From Tetradesmus obliquus (taxonomy: Eukaryota; Chlorophyta; Chlorophyceae; Sphaeropleales; Scenedesmaceae), in assembly GCA_030272155.1 (NCBI GenBank), contig CP126202.1, forward strand, positions 434,001-498,000: 64,000 nucleotides of DNA, in the 5' to 3' direction. A program made the translations under genes and the position numbers. Below, in pieces: positions 24,190-32,842 of the stretch. Numbering within the stretch: position 1 is the stretch's first letter; every line of letters starts with the position of its first letter. A model generated the notes under the pieces. That model searched no databases. It was not told the DNA's origin and saw only the letters and a list, made by a program, of their open reading frames with translations.

Positions 24190-27100
24190 AGGCCATCAAG
24201 GCTGACCCCAGCCGCGTGAAGGACTACATCTACAGGCTGGACAACTTCGACGGCCCCGCGGTGGCGGAGAAGGTGCGGCGCAAAATAGCAAAATGTTATT
24301 ATTTATAAATCAGCACACAGCTGTTGGTCCCTGGGTGGTGACTGCAGCTGCAGCATGACTAGCATTGGCAGGGATCTACGATGGTATGGTGGCAGCGGAG
24401 GTGGGGCCCAAGTGCCAAGATCTGCTGTGATGTTGCACCCATGCAGCGACTGCTGTTTGGAGATTTCTGACCGTTGATGAACAAGTATGCAGTGCCTGCT
24501 GCCTGGATTGCAGATTCAACCTGCTTGCCGGAATGCGTTCCTGGCTGCCCCGTCCTCTTATCATGCAGCTGCCATGCTGACTTGCAGCTTGCATGCATCT
24601 TTTTTTGCCAGCCACGCACCTTGGATGACTGCTGCGTGCTGCTGCTGCTGCTGCTGCAGGCCATTGAGTTTGGTCAGTACGAGGAGGCGTTTGAGATCTA
24701 CAAAAAGTTTGGCAAGAAGGTGGAGGCGGTGCAGGTGCTGCTCACGCACTGCAAGGACCTGGACAGGGCGCACGACTACGCCAACAAGGTGAGGGGTTAC
24801 ATTTATGTCATAAATCAGAACCCTGACACCTTATGTCAAGCTGGCGTTTGGGCACAGACAGGAAGAGCTCTGACCCGGTGCGGCGCGTGCTGCACTTGCA
24901 TGGATGTACTGGGTGGCAGGTTGATGCGGCGCCTGTGTTGAGCGAGCTGGGCCACGCTTTTGTATGGAGTGGCCAGATGCTTCGCATTAGCTTGTTGCAG
25001 TTGGTCAACGCATACTGCACATTATGCAATGGCTGCAGGTTGATGAGGCGCCTGTGTGGAGTGAGCTGGGCCATGCGTACCTGGAGGCTGGCCAGGTGCC
25101 TGATGCCATCGCGTCCTACCTGCGCAGCAGCGACAGCAGCAGCTACCTGCAAGTCATCGAGGCATGCACAGCTGCGGGCTGCTACGAGGACTTGGTCAAG
25201 TACCTGCTCATGGTAAGCGGTCGGTTTAGGGTCTAGCGTACACCGGTGCATGGTCGAGGGTTCAAGGGGTTTGGATTTGGAAATTGGGGGTGTTGCGGGC
25301 TTGACAGCAGCCGCTATTTGGCACTCATCAAGGCCTGCACAGCTGCTGCTGCTACAAGGAATTGGTCAAGTACCTGCTCATGGTGCGTGGCGGCTTGTGT
25401 TTAGGGTCTAGCGTACATGGGTGCATGGTCTAGGGTTCAACGGATTGTGGTTTTGGGTTTAGGGTGTGTTGCGGAGTCGACAGCAGCCGCTACCTGGCAG
25501 TCATTCAGGCATGCAGAGCTGCGGGGTGCTACGAGGACTTGGTCAAGTACCTGCTCATGGTGCGTGGCGGCTTGTGTTTGGGTTCTTGGGTACAAAGTGC
25601 ATGGTCTAGGGGATCATATCGAAGCTCACCTCGGTCGGTAGGCCTACATGCAGACAATGCTTACTCTGTGTCAACAGCATGTCAGGCGCCTGCTATCAAA
25701 GCTGCATACTCAAATTCACCGTCAACTTCAGACTCAACTTCCCACCCATCTTCACACCCTCCCGCAGGTGCGCAAGAAGGTGAAGGAGTCCAAGGAGGAC
25801 AGCGAGCTGCTGTACGCGTATGCGCACCCTGCAATAATCGTCACACTTTCAAAGGTTCACACTCACAAAGTTCGTGCCTGACCTCGCACTCATGTTTACA
25901 CCCTGCAGGTGCGCAAGAAGGTGAAGGAGTCCAAGGTGGACAGCGAGCTGCTGTACGCGTACGCTCACATTAATTATCAATCTTCACACTGGCAACGTTA
26001 ACACTCACAGAGTTCACATCAACTTCACACTCATTTTCACACCCCACAGGTGCGCAAGAAGGTGAAGGAGTCCAAGGTGGACAGCGAACTGCTGTACGCG
26101 TACGCGCGCGTGAACAACCTTGGGGAGATTGACGCCTTCCTGCACACCAGCCACCAGGCCAACCTGCAGAGCGTGGGAGACAGGTGCGGCCCGCTGCTGC
26201 TGCTGCTGCTGCAACTGATTAACTGTTCTTGGCACCTCGAGCCTGTTTGTGCTGCTTCTGTGTTGCGTTGAAGCTGGGCGTGCAGAGTGTGGCGTTGATG
26301 TGACGAGTGCGTGTACGCGGCTGCACGGCTGCTGTTCACGTGCATTCCTTTGAATGGCTGCTTTCGGCCGCCTGTTGCCCATCCTTTGACCGCCTTGTTG
26401 CTATTTTCTCCGTTATCCAACAGGTGCTTTGACGAGGGCATGTACGAGGCGGTGCGGCTGCTGTTCAACACATCTTTCCACATGCATCTGCTTATGGCCT
26501 CTTTCCTTATTGTTGATTCGCCTTTTTTGCAGGTGCTTTGACGAGGGCATGTACGAGGCCGCGCGGCTGCTGTTCACGCACATCCCCAACTGGGGCCGCC
26601 TGGCGTCCACGCTGGTGCGCCTGCACCGCTTCCAGGAGGCGGTGGACGCAGCGCGCAAGGCCAACAGCTCCAAGACCTGGAAGGAGGTGCGGGGTTCAGT
26701 ATTTCGGGGTTCTGTGCTGCATGTTGTTTAGGTTGCACCACTTCCAGGAGGCGGTTGATGCAGCGCGCAAAGCCAACAGCTGGACCTGGAAGGAGGTGCG
26801 GTTTTGACATTGCTGGTGCTGCTGACCGTTGGGGTTCATGTTTTTTTAGGTTTGCGGGTCGATTAGCTGCACCACTTCCAGGAGGCAGTGGATGCAGCAG
26901 GCAAGGCCAACAGCTCCAAGACCTGGAAGGAGGTGCGGCTTGAACCCTGCTGGTGCTGGTGGTTGAGGATTTGGAGTTTTCAGCTTGGGATTTTGTGGTT
27001 GTGCGGCTGCACCGCTTCCAGGAGGCAGTGGACGCAGCACGCAAGGCCAACAGCTCCAAGACCTGGAAGGAGGTGCGGCTTGAACCCTGCTGGTGATTGT

Positions 27101-30100
27101 GGTTTAAGGTTGAGGGGTGTTCAATTTTGTGAGGATGTGATCGTACGCTGCACCGCTTCCAGGAGCGCGCAAGGCCAACAGCTCCAAGACCTGGAAGGAG
27201 GTGCGGCCAATACCCTAGGGTGCCTGTGTGCTTGCGTGCATGTGTCTGCGCATGTCCCTCTGCACGAATGCATGTGTCAAGGTTTGGTAGTGGCTCGTGC
27301 TCTCAACACGCGCCATCGCCTTCCTGTGTCACACAGGGTATTTGCAAACGTACCTGCTGCGCTTCTAGCCACATCTGTCTGCCGTCTTCTATCGTCTGTG
27401 CTGCTCCACAAGTGGGCTTCACATAAGGCAGGGAACGTGATTTCAAGCTGGGCCAGCTGTGCGGCTGATCAGTCAACGCAATCCCTCTTACAGTATTTGC
27501 GGCAACTTCTGGTCTCCTACTTCCTGTCCCTCTGCAGGTGCTTTGCGTGCGTGGAGGAGGGCGAGTTCAAGCTGGGCCAGCTGTGCAGCTCATCAGCCAA
27601 CGCAGTCCCTGTTACCCACTTGTGTTGCACGGTCACCTCTGTTTCTTGTCCTTCTGCAGGTGTGCTTTGCGAGGAGGGCGGGTTCAAGCTGGGGCAGCTG
27701 TCCAGGCTGAACAGCATCGTGAACATTCAGTCTTACATACAAACGCCTGCTGCATGTTGCTCTGCAGGTGTGCTTTGCGGTTGTGGAAGAAAGCGGCTGC
27801 CAGCTGAGCCAGCTGGGCAGCCATTGAGCAAACACAGCAGCATCTGATACACGTTTCCGCTGTGCTTTCCTGGACGATGCCATGTGCCGCAGGTGTGCTT
27901 CGCGTGCGTGGAGGAGGGTGAGTTCAAGCTGGGCCAGCTGTGCGGGCTGAACATCATCGTGAACGCGGACGACCTGGACGAGGTGTCAGAGTTCTACCAG
28001 CGCCGCGGCCACTTCGAGCAGCTCATGAGCCTCATGGAGTCCGGCCTGGTGAGTTTGCGCTGTTCTTAGAATCTCTGTCCTGCTGCTTGCTTGTGATTGT
28101 GTACTGCTGAGTTGCAGTGCCAGGGAACTATACGATCATGGTAGCGGCCTGCTGATCCCGGCGGTTTTACATGCACATCCTTGTGTGCTAACTGTGAACA
28201 AACTGCCTCAAACCATAACAGTTCATGTAGTCCAGGCAAGTCATAAATGAGTACAATCGCTGAGTTACAGTCGTCAGAGAACATTGTCGTGTCATTGTAC
28301 TTATTTTGACACACTCCCACGCAGGGCCTGGAGCGCGCGCACATGGGCATCTTCACGGAGCTGGGCCTGCTGTACGCCTAGCACATAATCACACTCAGCA
28401 CACGTTTTCAACGCCCGAGACGTAACACGTTGGTACTTTGCTGTTACATTCAGGGCCTGGAGCGCGCGCACATGGGCATCTTCACGGAGCTGGGCCTGCT
28501 GTACGCCAAGCACATATTCACACTCAGCACACGTTTTCAACACCTGAGATGTAACACGTTGTTACTTTGCTGTTACATTCAGGGCCTGGAGCGCGCGCAC
28601 ATGGGCATCTTCACGGAGCTGGGCCTGCTGTACGCCAAGTTCCGCCCCGCCAAGCTCATGGAGCACCTCAAGCTCTTCGGCAAGCGGCTCAACATCCCGC
28701 GGCTCATCAGGGTCTGCGAGGAGCAGGGCCACTGGAAGGAGCTGGTGCACCTGTACATCCAGGTGGGGTGAAGCTGCAGATACCTGCAATTTTGCTTGCT
28801 GTAGCTGTAGCTCACTAGTCAAAGCAAGGCAAATCATTGGTTGCTGTTCTGGTTGACTGCAGAGCAGCTGGTGCACCTGTACATCCAGGTGCAGGGAAAG
28901 CCGCATGTGTGCCACTTAACGTCACCTTGCAGACCAACCCGCAGGCCATTTGTATGGGCTGTATTTCTCAGTAGCTTCAGCTGTAGGAAAAAGTGGCCAG
29001 AAAGCAAACCACCTATGGCTCAGCCACTGCATGCTCTGCTGCTGTCGTGTGTGCGCAGTACGACGAGTACGACAACGCTGCTCACGCCATGATCGCGCAC
29101 AGCCCGGTGGCGTGGGAGCACGTGACCTTCAAGGACGTGGCCATCAAGGTCTCCAACGTGGACGTGTACTACAAGGGCATCAGGTTCTACCTGCAGGTGC
29201 GGTGTTTGTGTGGAGTGTTTTGAATTACATAAGCGATATCGGTGCTGCATTGTACACGCATCAAGTGTTCCTGACATTTATTTGTTGCTTTACAAACTGC
29301 GCCCATCCGATACGCACCTGAGACTGTTGCAAAGCGCGCACCTGAGACTGTTTTCTTGACTGAATGGCCGCATCAGCTGTGTGCAGTTGTGTTCAATATA
29401 CTCGACTTTGAATGTTGTTTTCACATGTGTGTCTGTCTGGGCTTCGTCCCGCAGGAGCACCCCGAGCTGCTGGCTGACGTGATGAAGGCGAAGGCAGCTT
29501 GCAGCAGTTGTACCCCAACTGCTGTTAACTCTGGTCTCAACTTTCCTTGTTTGTTGTTTTCGCCCTATCCCTGCAGGAGCACCCCGAGCTGCTGGCTGAC
29601 GTGATGAAGGCGATGGAGGTGCGGCTGGACCACGCGCGCGTGGTGCTCATGTTCCGCAAGGAGGGCGCGCTGCCGCTCATCAAGGACTACCTCATGAACG
29701 TGCAGAAGACCAACATCCTGGAGGTGCGTGCGCGGCAGTCCTGAAGTTGAACTGTCGTCATATGAGAAACGGTCATGTCCGCATGCGAGAATGCAACGCG
29801 CATTTGCAGAGCTGTGCGTGCTGGTTTACCGCGCCACCCTGCCTTGGTTGCCGCTGCCTCTTTTCTTCTTGGTATACACATGCGGCTTGACGTGCCGTGG
29901 CTGCTTTTGTGGTCTGCATTGAATGTTGCAGGTCGACGAGGCAGTCAACGAGCTGCTGATTGATGAGTACTTTGAGGGCCTGCTGTACAATCCACCGTTC
30001 TGCATGTTGCTGACGTGTGTTGACCTTATGTTTGTTCCGCAGGTCAATGAGGCGGTCAACGAGCTGCTGATTGATGAGGAGGACTTTGAGGGCCTGCGCT

Positions 30101-31444
30101 CATCCATCACCACGCACGACAACTTTGACCAGGTGCGGTGAAAACAAAGGACACGGATGGCACGAAACAAGCAGCCGCTGCATGCTGTAGGACTGCACCG
30201 TGGCGCAGCAGCCGACTGGTGTGTCTGCCAGTGGACCAGAACAAGAACTGCATGCCATCACTGTATGGTGAAGGCTGCCTACACTGGCGATGCTGCGTGC
30301 CTGCTGGTGCTGCCAGTTGGTGGAGCTATGCACTCCTGCTGTTGATGTTGATCCGGTTATGTTGCACGTGCTGCGTGTGCAGGTGGGCCTGGCCAGCCGG
30401 CTGGAGCGCCACGAGCTGCTGGAGTTCATGCCAATATGTCACATTCACTGCAATAGCACGACATAGATGTAACAATCAAATGTGCTTCATTGTCGCAGGT
30501 GGGCCTGGCCAGCCGGCTGGAGCGCCACGAGCTGCTGGAGTTCCGGCGGCTGGCTGCCTTTGTGTACAAGAAGAACCTGCGCTGGAAGAAGGCCGTGGAG
30601 CTGGCCAAGGCAGACAAGTGCGTGGCAGGCATAACATTATTGGCAGGGGTGCATATGTTGCGCCAAATGCATAATGAAAGACAGTGCAGGGTGCGGGCCT
30701 TGTGCAAGAAATGAGCGGGCCAAGGCAATTGTGTGGCGGGCACGACCACCTGATCAGGGGTGCATATGCTGTCCAAACTGCATGCTGTTGGGGCCTGCCT
30801 GCAATGCGCGTGCCTGCTGACATGCTTGCTTCGTCCACCTTGCTTTATTCATGCGTCCCTTTTTGATACAGGCTGTACAAGCGGACGCCATGCAGACATT
30901 GGCATTTGCCCATGCACCTGCTGACATGTGTTATATTTGACCTGAAACGCCACTTTCATCTGGCTCTGTTGTGCTATGCCTGTGCTGCCCTACAGGCTGT
31001 ACAAGGACGCCATGGAGACCGTGGCAGTCAGCGGTTCCCCGGAGCTGGCGGAGGAGCTGCTGCGCTGGTTTGTGGGCGCCAACGAGCCGGAGTGCTTTGC
31101 GGCGTGCCTGTACAGCTGCTACGAGCTGCTGCGGCCTGACGTGGTGCTGGAGGTGGCGTGGATGCACAAGCTGATGGACTATGCCATGCCGTACATGATC
31201 ATGGCCGTCAAGGAATACAGCGGCAAGGTGCGGTTCAGGTTTTTATGTCACATTGTCGAGGTTTAAGATGTGTATGGCCAAGGGTTTAAAGGTTGAGATT
31301 GTGCGTGGCGCGGATGCACAAGCTGATGGATTACGCCATGCCCTACATGATCATGGCTGTCAAGGAGTACAGCGGCAAGGTGCGGCTGCTAGTGATACTG
31401 ACCAGTAGCTTTCAGGGTGGTAGCTGCCATTGCTGCACACCAAG

Positions 31445-31476
<32 letters not shown>

Positions 31477-31874
31477 GCGCCATAGCTCTGTCGCCATACA
31501 CATGGAGCTGCAGATGTCACATCGCTAGGAGGCCTGGTTGGCACCTTGCCTGCATGCGTCCCCCATTCTGGCGCATGTGGCATAGCTCTGGCAGCTCACG
31601 AACCTTTGTGTGTCCCTCACTGCACCTGCAGGTGGAGCTGCTGATGTCGGAGCGCAAGGAGGCCAAGGAGGCTGTGCAGGCGCAGGCAGACACCATGAAG
31701 CAGGCGCAGGCGCAGGCCAACAGCTTCCAGATGCTGATGCCGCTGGCGCTGCCTGCGCCCGCGGCAGACCCAGCAGCAGCAGCAGCGGCAGGCTACGGCA
31801 TGCACCCTGCAGCAGGGTTTGGCGGCGCAGCGGCAGGGTTCACAGGGCAGCCGGGGTATGGCGGCGGGTACTGA
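8875..31874 (+). CDS. CHC: Clathrin heavy chain, complete, 34 exons
   Basis: Exons: 8875-8916, 9215-9586, 10108-10241, 10605-10701, 11321-11429, 11932-12005, 12337-12500, 13691-13898, 14404-14546, 15194-15347, 16391-16594, 16978-17094, 17364-17528, 17759-17839, 18182-18318, 18707-18880, 19973-20075, 20723-20841, 21865-22012, 22501-22710, 23701-23874, 24192-24272, 24660-24788, 25039-25212, 26050-26183, 26533-26686, 27893-28048, 28583-28762, 29059-29196, 29577-29723, 30043-30132, 30499-30617, 30996-31227, 31632-31874. They sum to 5,106 nt (1,701 aa plus TGA), matching plant CHC (~1,705). Phases agree at every junction. Residues 1-~330 are the beta-propeller ([25 protein letters not shown]); the clathrin repeats follow ([45 protein letters not shown]). 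The C-terminus ends in an Ala/Gly/Pro tail. CHC forms the triskelion coat of endocytic and trans-Golgi vesicles. All introns are GT-AG. Confidence 0.97.
10790..10945 (+). repeat. Degenerate donor copies of clathrin exon 4
   Basis: The exon 4 end and donor (ACAGTCAAGGTGCGCAGTGC) recurs as related 20-30 nt pieces near 10805-10830 and 10917-10945. The copies are short and more decayed than elsewhere, so this call rests on weak similarity. Confidence 0.5.
12061..12141 (+). repeat. Three-unit 27-bp minisatellite in clathrin intron 6
   Basis: Three near-identical head-to-tail units built on CAGCAGGGCAGCTACTG followed by TACAGACCAAC, lying wholly in the intron. No exon similarity. Confidence 0.85.
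12225..12262 (+). repeat. Acceptor-side copy of clathrin exon 7
   Basis: An AG acceptor followed by a changed version of the exon 7 start ([10 protein letters not shown] against [10 protein letters not shown]), ~105 bp before the real acceptor at 12336. Confidence 0.75.
12545..12640 (+). repeat. Donor-side copy of clathrin exon 7
   Basis: Near-perfect copy of [21 protein letters not shown] through AINR with a GTGTGAG donor, about 135 bp after the real donor at 12500. Only synonymous or intronic differences are obvious, so it is young or under selection. Confidence 0.88.
12774..13690 (+). repeat. Seven acceptor-side copies of clathrin exon 8 start
   Basis: Before the real exon 8 (13691) there are seven copies of its first ~75 nt ([24 protein letters not shown]). 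They start at about 12778, 12943, 13056, 13181, 13300, 13422 and 13564, with spacings of 112-165 bp. Each is preceded by a (CTG)n tract ending in AG and breaks off just after the codons for QQLNN, where the real exon continues with [11 protein letters not shown]. The array makes up almost all of intron 7's 3' two-thirds. Of the seven upstream acceptors only that at 13181 lies a multiple of three (510 nt) from the real one. Confidence 0.95.
14040..14155 (+). repeat. Donor-side copy of clathrin exon 8 end
   Basis: A ~110-bp copy of [20 protein letters not shown] through AESPQ, ending in GTGCTC at the donor position, about 250 bp after the real donor at 13898. Differences include GIVLQQFQ and CAPESPQ. 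Confidence 0.88.
14620..14872 (+). repeat. Three decayed donor copies of clathrin exon 9
   Basis: Remnants of [10 protein letters not shown] and the following GTG at ~14628-14655, ~14748-14775 and ~14840-14868. They are spaced about 100-120 bp apart after the real donor at 14546. Confidence 0.65.
14988..15170 (+). repeat. Two acceptor-side copies of clathrin exon 10
   Basis: Copies of [16 protein letters not shown] start at 14993 and 15095, before the real exon at 15194. Both end in NNCGG followed by a stop in the exon frame, where the real exon reads [11 protein letters not shown]. Confidence 0.9.
15420..15486 (+). repeat. Donor-side copy of clathrin exon 10 end
   Basis: Repeats [17 protein letters not shown] against [17 protein letters not shown], with the donor GT altered. 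Confidence 0.7.
15770..16390 (+). repeat. Six acceptor-side copies of clathrin exon 11 start
   Basis: Copies of [17 protein letters not shown] start at 15775, 15880, 15985, 16102, 16195 and 16298, before the real exon at 16391. Acceptors are CTG- or CCG-rich, except two that are TATCTAG and TACATAG. The pair 16102-16297 is itself duplicated as 16298 onward (~196-bp higher-order unit). The copy at 16298 is exactly 93 nt upstream and open, so its use would add 31 residues in frame. Confidence 0.95.
17130..17200 (+). repeat. Donor-side copy of clathrin exon 12 end
   Basis: Copy of [15 protein letters not shown] followed by GTGCGC, ~100 bp after the real donor at 17094. A shorter fragment of the same region (NGPLQAD) is at ~17283-17310. 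Confidence 0.85.
18070..18110 (+). repeat. Acceptor-side copy of clathrin exon 15
   Basis: AG followed by [13 protein letters not shown] against [13 protein letters not shown], ~108 bp before the real exon. Confidence 0.8.
18375..18450 (+). repeat. Donor-side copy of clathrin exon 15
   Basis: Copy of [20 protein letters not shown] with GTGAGGAGC donor (reads [20 protein letters not shown]), ~125 bp after the real donor at 18318. Confidence 0.88.
18465..18630 (+). repeat. Two acceptor-side copies of clathrin exon 16
   Basis: Copies of [15 protein letters not shown] at ~18470-18510 ([14 protein letters not shown]) and 18563-18622 ([16 protein letters not shown]), before the real exon at 18707. 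Confidence 0.82.
18935..19745 (+). repeat. Five donor-side copies of clathrin exon 16 end
   Basis: After the real donor at 18880, the end of exon 16 ([24 protein letters not shown]) is repeated with donor positions near 19008, 19135, 19369, 19608 and 19736. The longest copies also carry [10 protein letters not shown]. Sequence between copies is related (GTTTGGGGTTCAAGTCTGGG). Some copies have lost bases (for example PLKRVTG). Confidence 0.93.
19860..19935 (+). repeat. Acceptor-side copy of clathrin exon 17
   Basis: AG plus [19 protein letters not shown] against [19 protein letters not shown], ~105 bp before the real exon at 19973. Confidence 0.88.
20130..20180 (+). repeat. Donor-side copy of clathrin exon 17
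   Basis: [13 protein letters not shown] against [13 protein letters not shown], ~100 bp after the real donor. Confidence 0.82.
20484..20680 (+). repeat. Two acceptor-side copies of clathrin exon 18
   Basis: Copies of [22 protein letters not shown] at ~20486-20530 ([14 protein letters not shown]) and ~20599-20670 ([22 protein letters not shown]), each after a TGCAG acceptor, before the real exon at 20723. Confidence 0.9.
20915..21410 (+). repeat. Five donor-side copies of clathrin exon 18 end
   Basis: The exon end [12 protein letters not shown] and its GTGCGG donor are repeated with donor positions at 20956, 21071, 21186, 21301 and 21406. The period is 115, 115, 115, 115 and 105 bp (from 20841). 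Intronic parts are highly alike between copies (GAACGTTTGGTGGAACG motif), so this array is young. The last copy reads CAACAGGCGC, so its donor GT is lost. Confidence 0.95.
21518..21864 (+). repeat. Three acceptor-side copies of clathrin exon 19
   Basis: Copies of [15 protein letters not shown] start at 21524, 21638 and 21751, before the real exon at 21865 (period 114, 113, 114 bp). All run into non-exon sequence after EG; the one at 21751 reads LEHLIC then a stop. Intronic parts (CACATTGTGACATACA type) are shared. Confidence 0.93.
22172..22362 (+). repeat. Minisatellite in clathrin intron 19
   Basis: At least five head-to-tail units built from TGCGTATGCATGACCTGTG and CTTCTGGTG, with alternating long and short unit forms (about 28 and 17 bp). 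No similarity to the exons. Confidence 0.9.
22388..22440 (+). repeat. Acceptor-side copy of clathrin exon 20
   Basis: AG then [18 protein letters not shown] against [18 protein letters not shown], ~109 bp before the real exon at 22501. Confidence 0.88.
22770..23402 (+). repeat. Five donor-side copies of clathrin exon 20 end
   Basis: After the real donor at 22710, [24 protein letters not shown] is repeated with donors near 22853, 22965, 23115, 23254 and 23398. The most distant is the most decayed (SLVQGAFG-like). The third copy keeps [13 protein letters not shown] perfectly. GTGCG follows most copies. Confidence 0.92.
23595..23655 (+). repeat. Acceptor-side copy of clathrin exon 21
   Basis: Degenerate copy of [16 protein letters not shown] ([16 protein letters not shown]) followed directly by a (CTG)n tract that leads into the real acceptor at 23700. 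Confidence 0.85.
24900..24960 (+). repeat. Acceptor-side copy of clathrin exon 24
   Basis: AG then [14 protein letters not shown] against [14 protein letters not shown], ~120 bp before the real exon. Confidence 0.85.
25295..25565 (+). repeat. Two donor-side copies of clathrin exon 24 with TTTAGGG-like spacers
   Basis: Copies of [27 protein letters not shown] end at donors near 25382 and 25559, after the real donor at 25212. The spacers share GTTTAGGGTCTAGCGTAC and TGCATGGTCTAGGGTTCAA, and include TTTAGGG heptamers resembling the plant telomere unit. Confidence 0.88.
25762..25970 (+). repeat. Two acceptor-side copies of clathrin exon 25
   Basis: Copies of [19 protein letters not shown] start at 25768 and 25909, before the real exon at 26050, an exact 141-bp period. 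Intronic parts (TTCACACTCA type) are shared. Confidence 0.92.
26298..26475 (+). repeat. Two acceptor-side copies of clathrin exon 26
   Basis: Copies of [14 protein letters not shown] at ~26302-26345 (decayed: [13 protein letters not shown]) and from 26424 ([15 protein letters not shown]), before the real exon at 26533. Confidence 0.85.
26728..27208 (+). repeat. Four donor-side copies of clathrin exon 26 end
   Basis: Copies of [22 protein letters not shown] plus GTGCGG at ~26732-26800, 26867-26938, 27002-27075 and 27147-27206. Spacers share TTGAACCCTGCTGGTG. The last copy has lost the EAVDAA segment. Confidence 0.93.
27405..27830 (+). repeat. Four acceptor-side copies of clathrin exon 27
   Basis: Copies of [18 protein letters not shown] start at about 27412 (decayed), 27538, 27660 and 27768, before the real exon at 27893. 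With the preceding donor array they fill most of the 1.2-kb intron 26. Confidence 0.92.
28320..28515 (+). repeat. Two acceptor-side copies of clathrin exon 28
   Basis: Copies of [18 protein letters not shown] start at 28325 and 28454, before the real exon at 28583, an exact 129-bp period. The exon part is almost unchanged; the first copy ends in a stop (LLYA then TAG). Confidence 0.93.
29450..29500 (+). repeat. Acceptor-side copy of clathrin exon 30
   Basis: Perfect-looking copy of [12 protein letters not shown] after a CGCAG acceptor, 122 bp before the real exon. Confidence 0.9.
29925..29990 (+). repeat. Acceptor-side copy of clathrin exon 31
   Basis: [17 protein letters not shown] against [18 protein letters not shown], ~112 bp before the real exon. 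Confidence 0.9.
30380..30432 (+). repeat. Acceptor-side copy of clathrin exon 32
   Basis: AG then [15 protein letters not shown], identical in protein to the real exon start at 30499. Confidence 0.9.
31295..31390 (+). repeat. Donor-side copy of clathrin exon 33
   Basis: Copy of [22 protein letters not shown] plus GTGCGG donor, ~155 bp after the real donor; essentially unchanged in protein. Confidence 0.92.
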
Positions 31875-32842
31875 GCAGTGGGGAGATGGGGCGCCGCTGC
31901 TAGCGTGAGCAGCAGTGTGCAAGGGAGCACACAGCGGTGACAGCTGTGTGGCAGGCATGGCTTGCTGCTGCTGCACGAAGCAGTAGCTGCTGTGCCTTGC
32001 AAGGGGTTAGGCAGCAGGTTGGGTGTGATGGGCTGTGCCGGGTTTTGGCGATGAGCAGGCCAGCAGCACTTTTGGGCAGAGGGTGGCAGGTGATATTTGG
32101 GACGTGCATTGCCTGCATTGCGTGCAGGGTAGTGCTGCATGTTATTCGAGCAGCTCGAGCACCTGTTTGTTGTTACGCGCTGAGGGTGGGGCATGCAAGC
32201 AGCTGATGTCAGCGCTGTGTGGAGTGCCTGTCGGGAGGACAGGCCTGAAGTAGCACAGCAGCTGCTTGCACAGCAGGGGCACAGTATCATCAGGTGCAGA
32301 CATGCTTTTGTGTGTTCAAAGCGCTTCCTGGCGCGGATGTAAGCGTTGAGACCATCAGGCAGTGTGTGTGGGCTGATCAGCACCACAACATTGAAGTTGA
32401 AGTAGCCATGCTGGTCCTGGGGGGCCCCTTCTTGCTATGTGAGTACGCATCATGTTGCATGCAATGATTGACCTGCAATGATGGACCTGCTTGCACGTTG
32501 TAGCAATTTTATAATGATCAAGGCTGGAGGGCTGGCGCAGTGGGAGGTCAGACCATGCTGAGGCTAGGGCTTGACGCACCTTCACTCGCTTGAACATTTA
32601 TGTTGTGCTTGGCCACTGATAATTGGATTACGTGTATCATGCACGCAGCATGCACATGGCGTCCAGGTTCAAGCAAGAAAAACGCTCTTTTGAAAACCGA
32701 AGCCTGGTGCCCACTGAGCAGAACACTCAAACACACATACCAAAACACTACTTGCAGTAATAAATTTTATTTCGGAAGATGTGCAGGATGCATGGGACAC
32801 TATCACCACGCAGAGAGAGATAGGAACGTTGAAGGGCTTTGA
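31875..32842. other. Clathrin 3' UTR and spacer
   Basis: Between the clathrin stop and the next gene on the same strand. A TGTAA, the usual green-algal polyadenylation signal, occurs near 32337 and could end the clathrin transcript. I see no coding exon. Confidence 0.45.

Noticed and set aside
12774-31390. Mutually exclusive or cassette exons as the meaning of the copies
   Set aside because: Copies are truncated and carry only one splice site each, many contain stops or frame changes, and most offsets are not multiples of three; a few in-frame cases are kept as findings.
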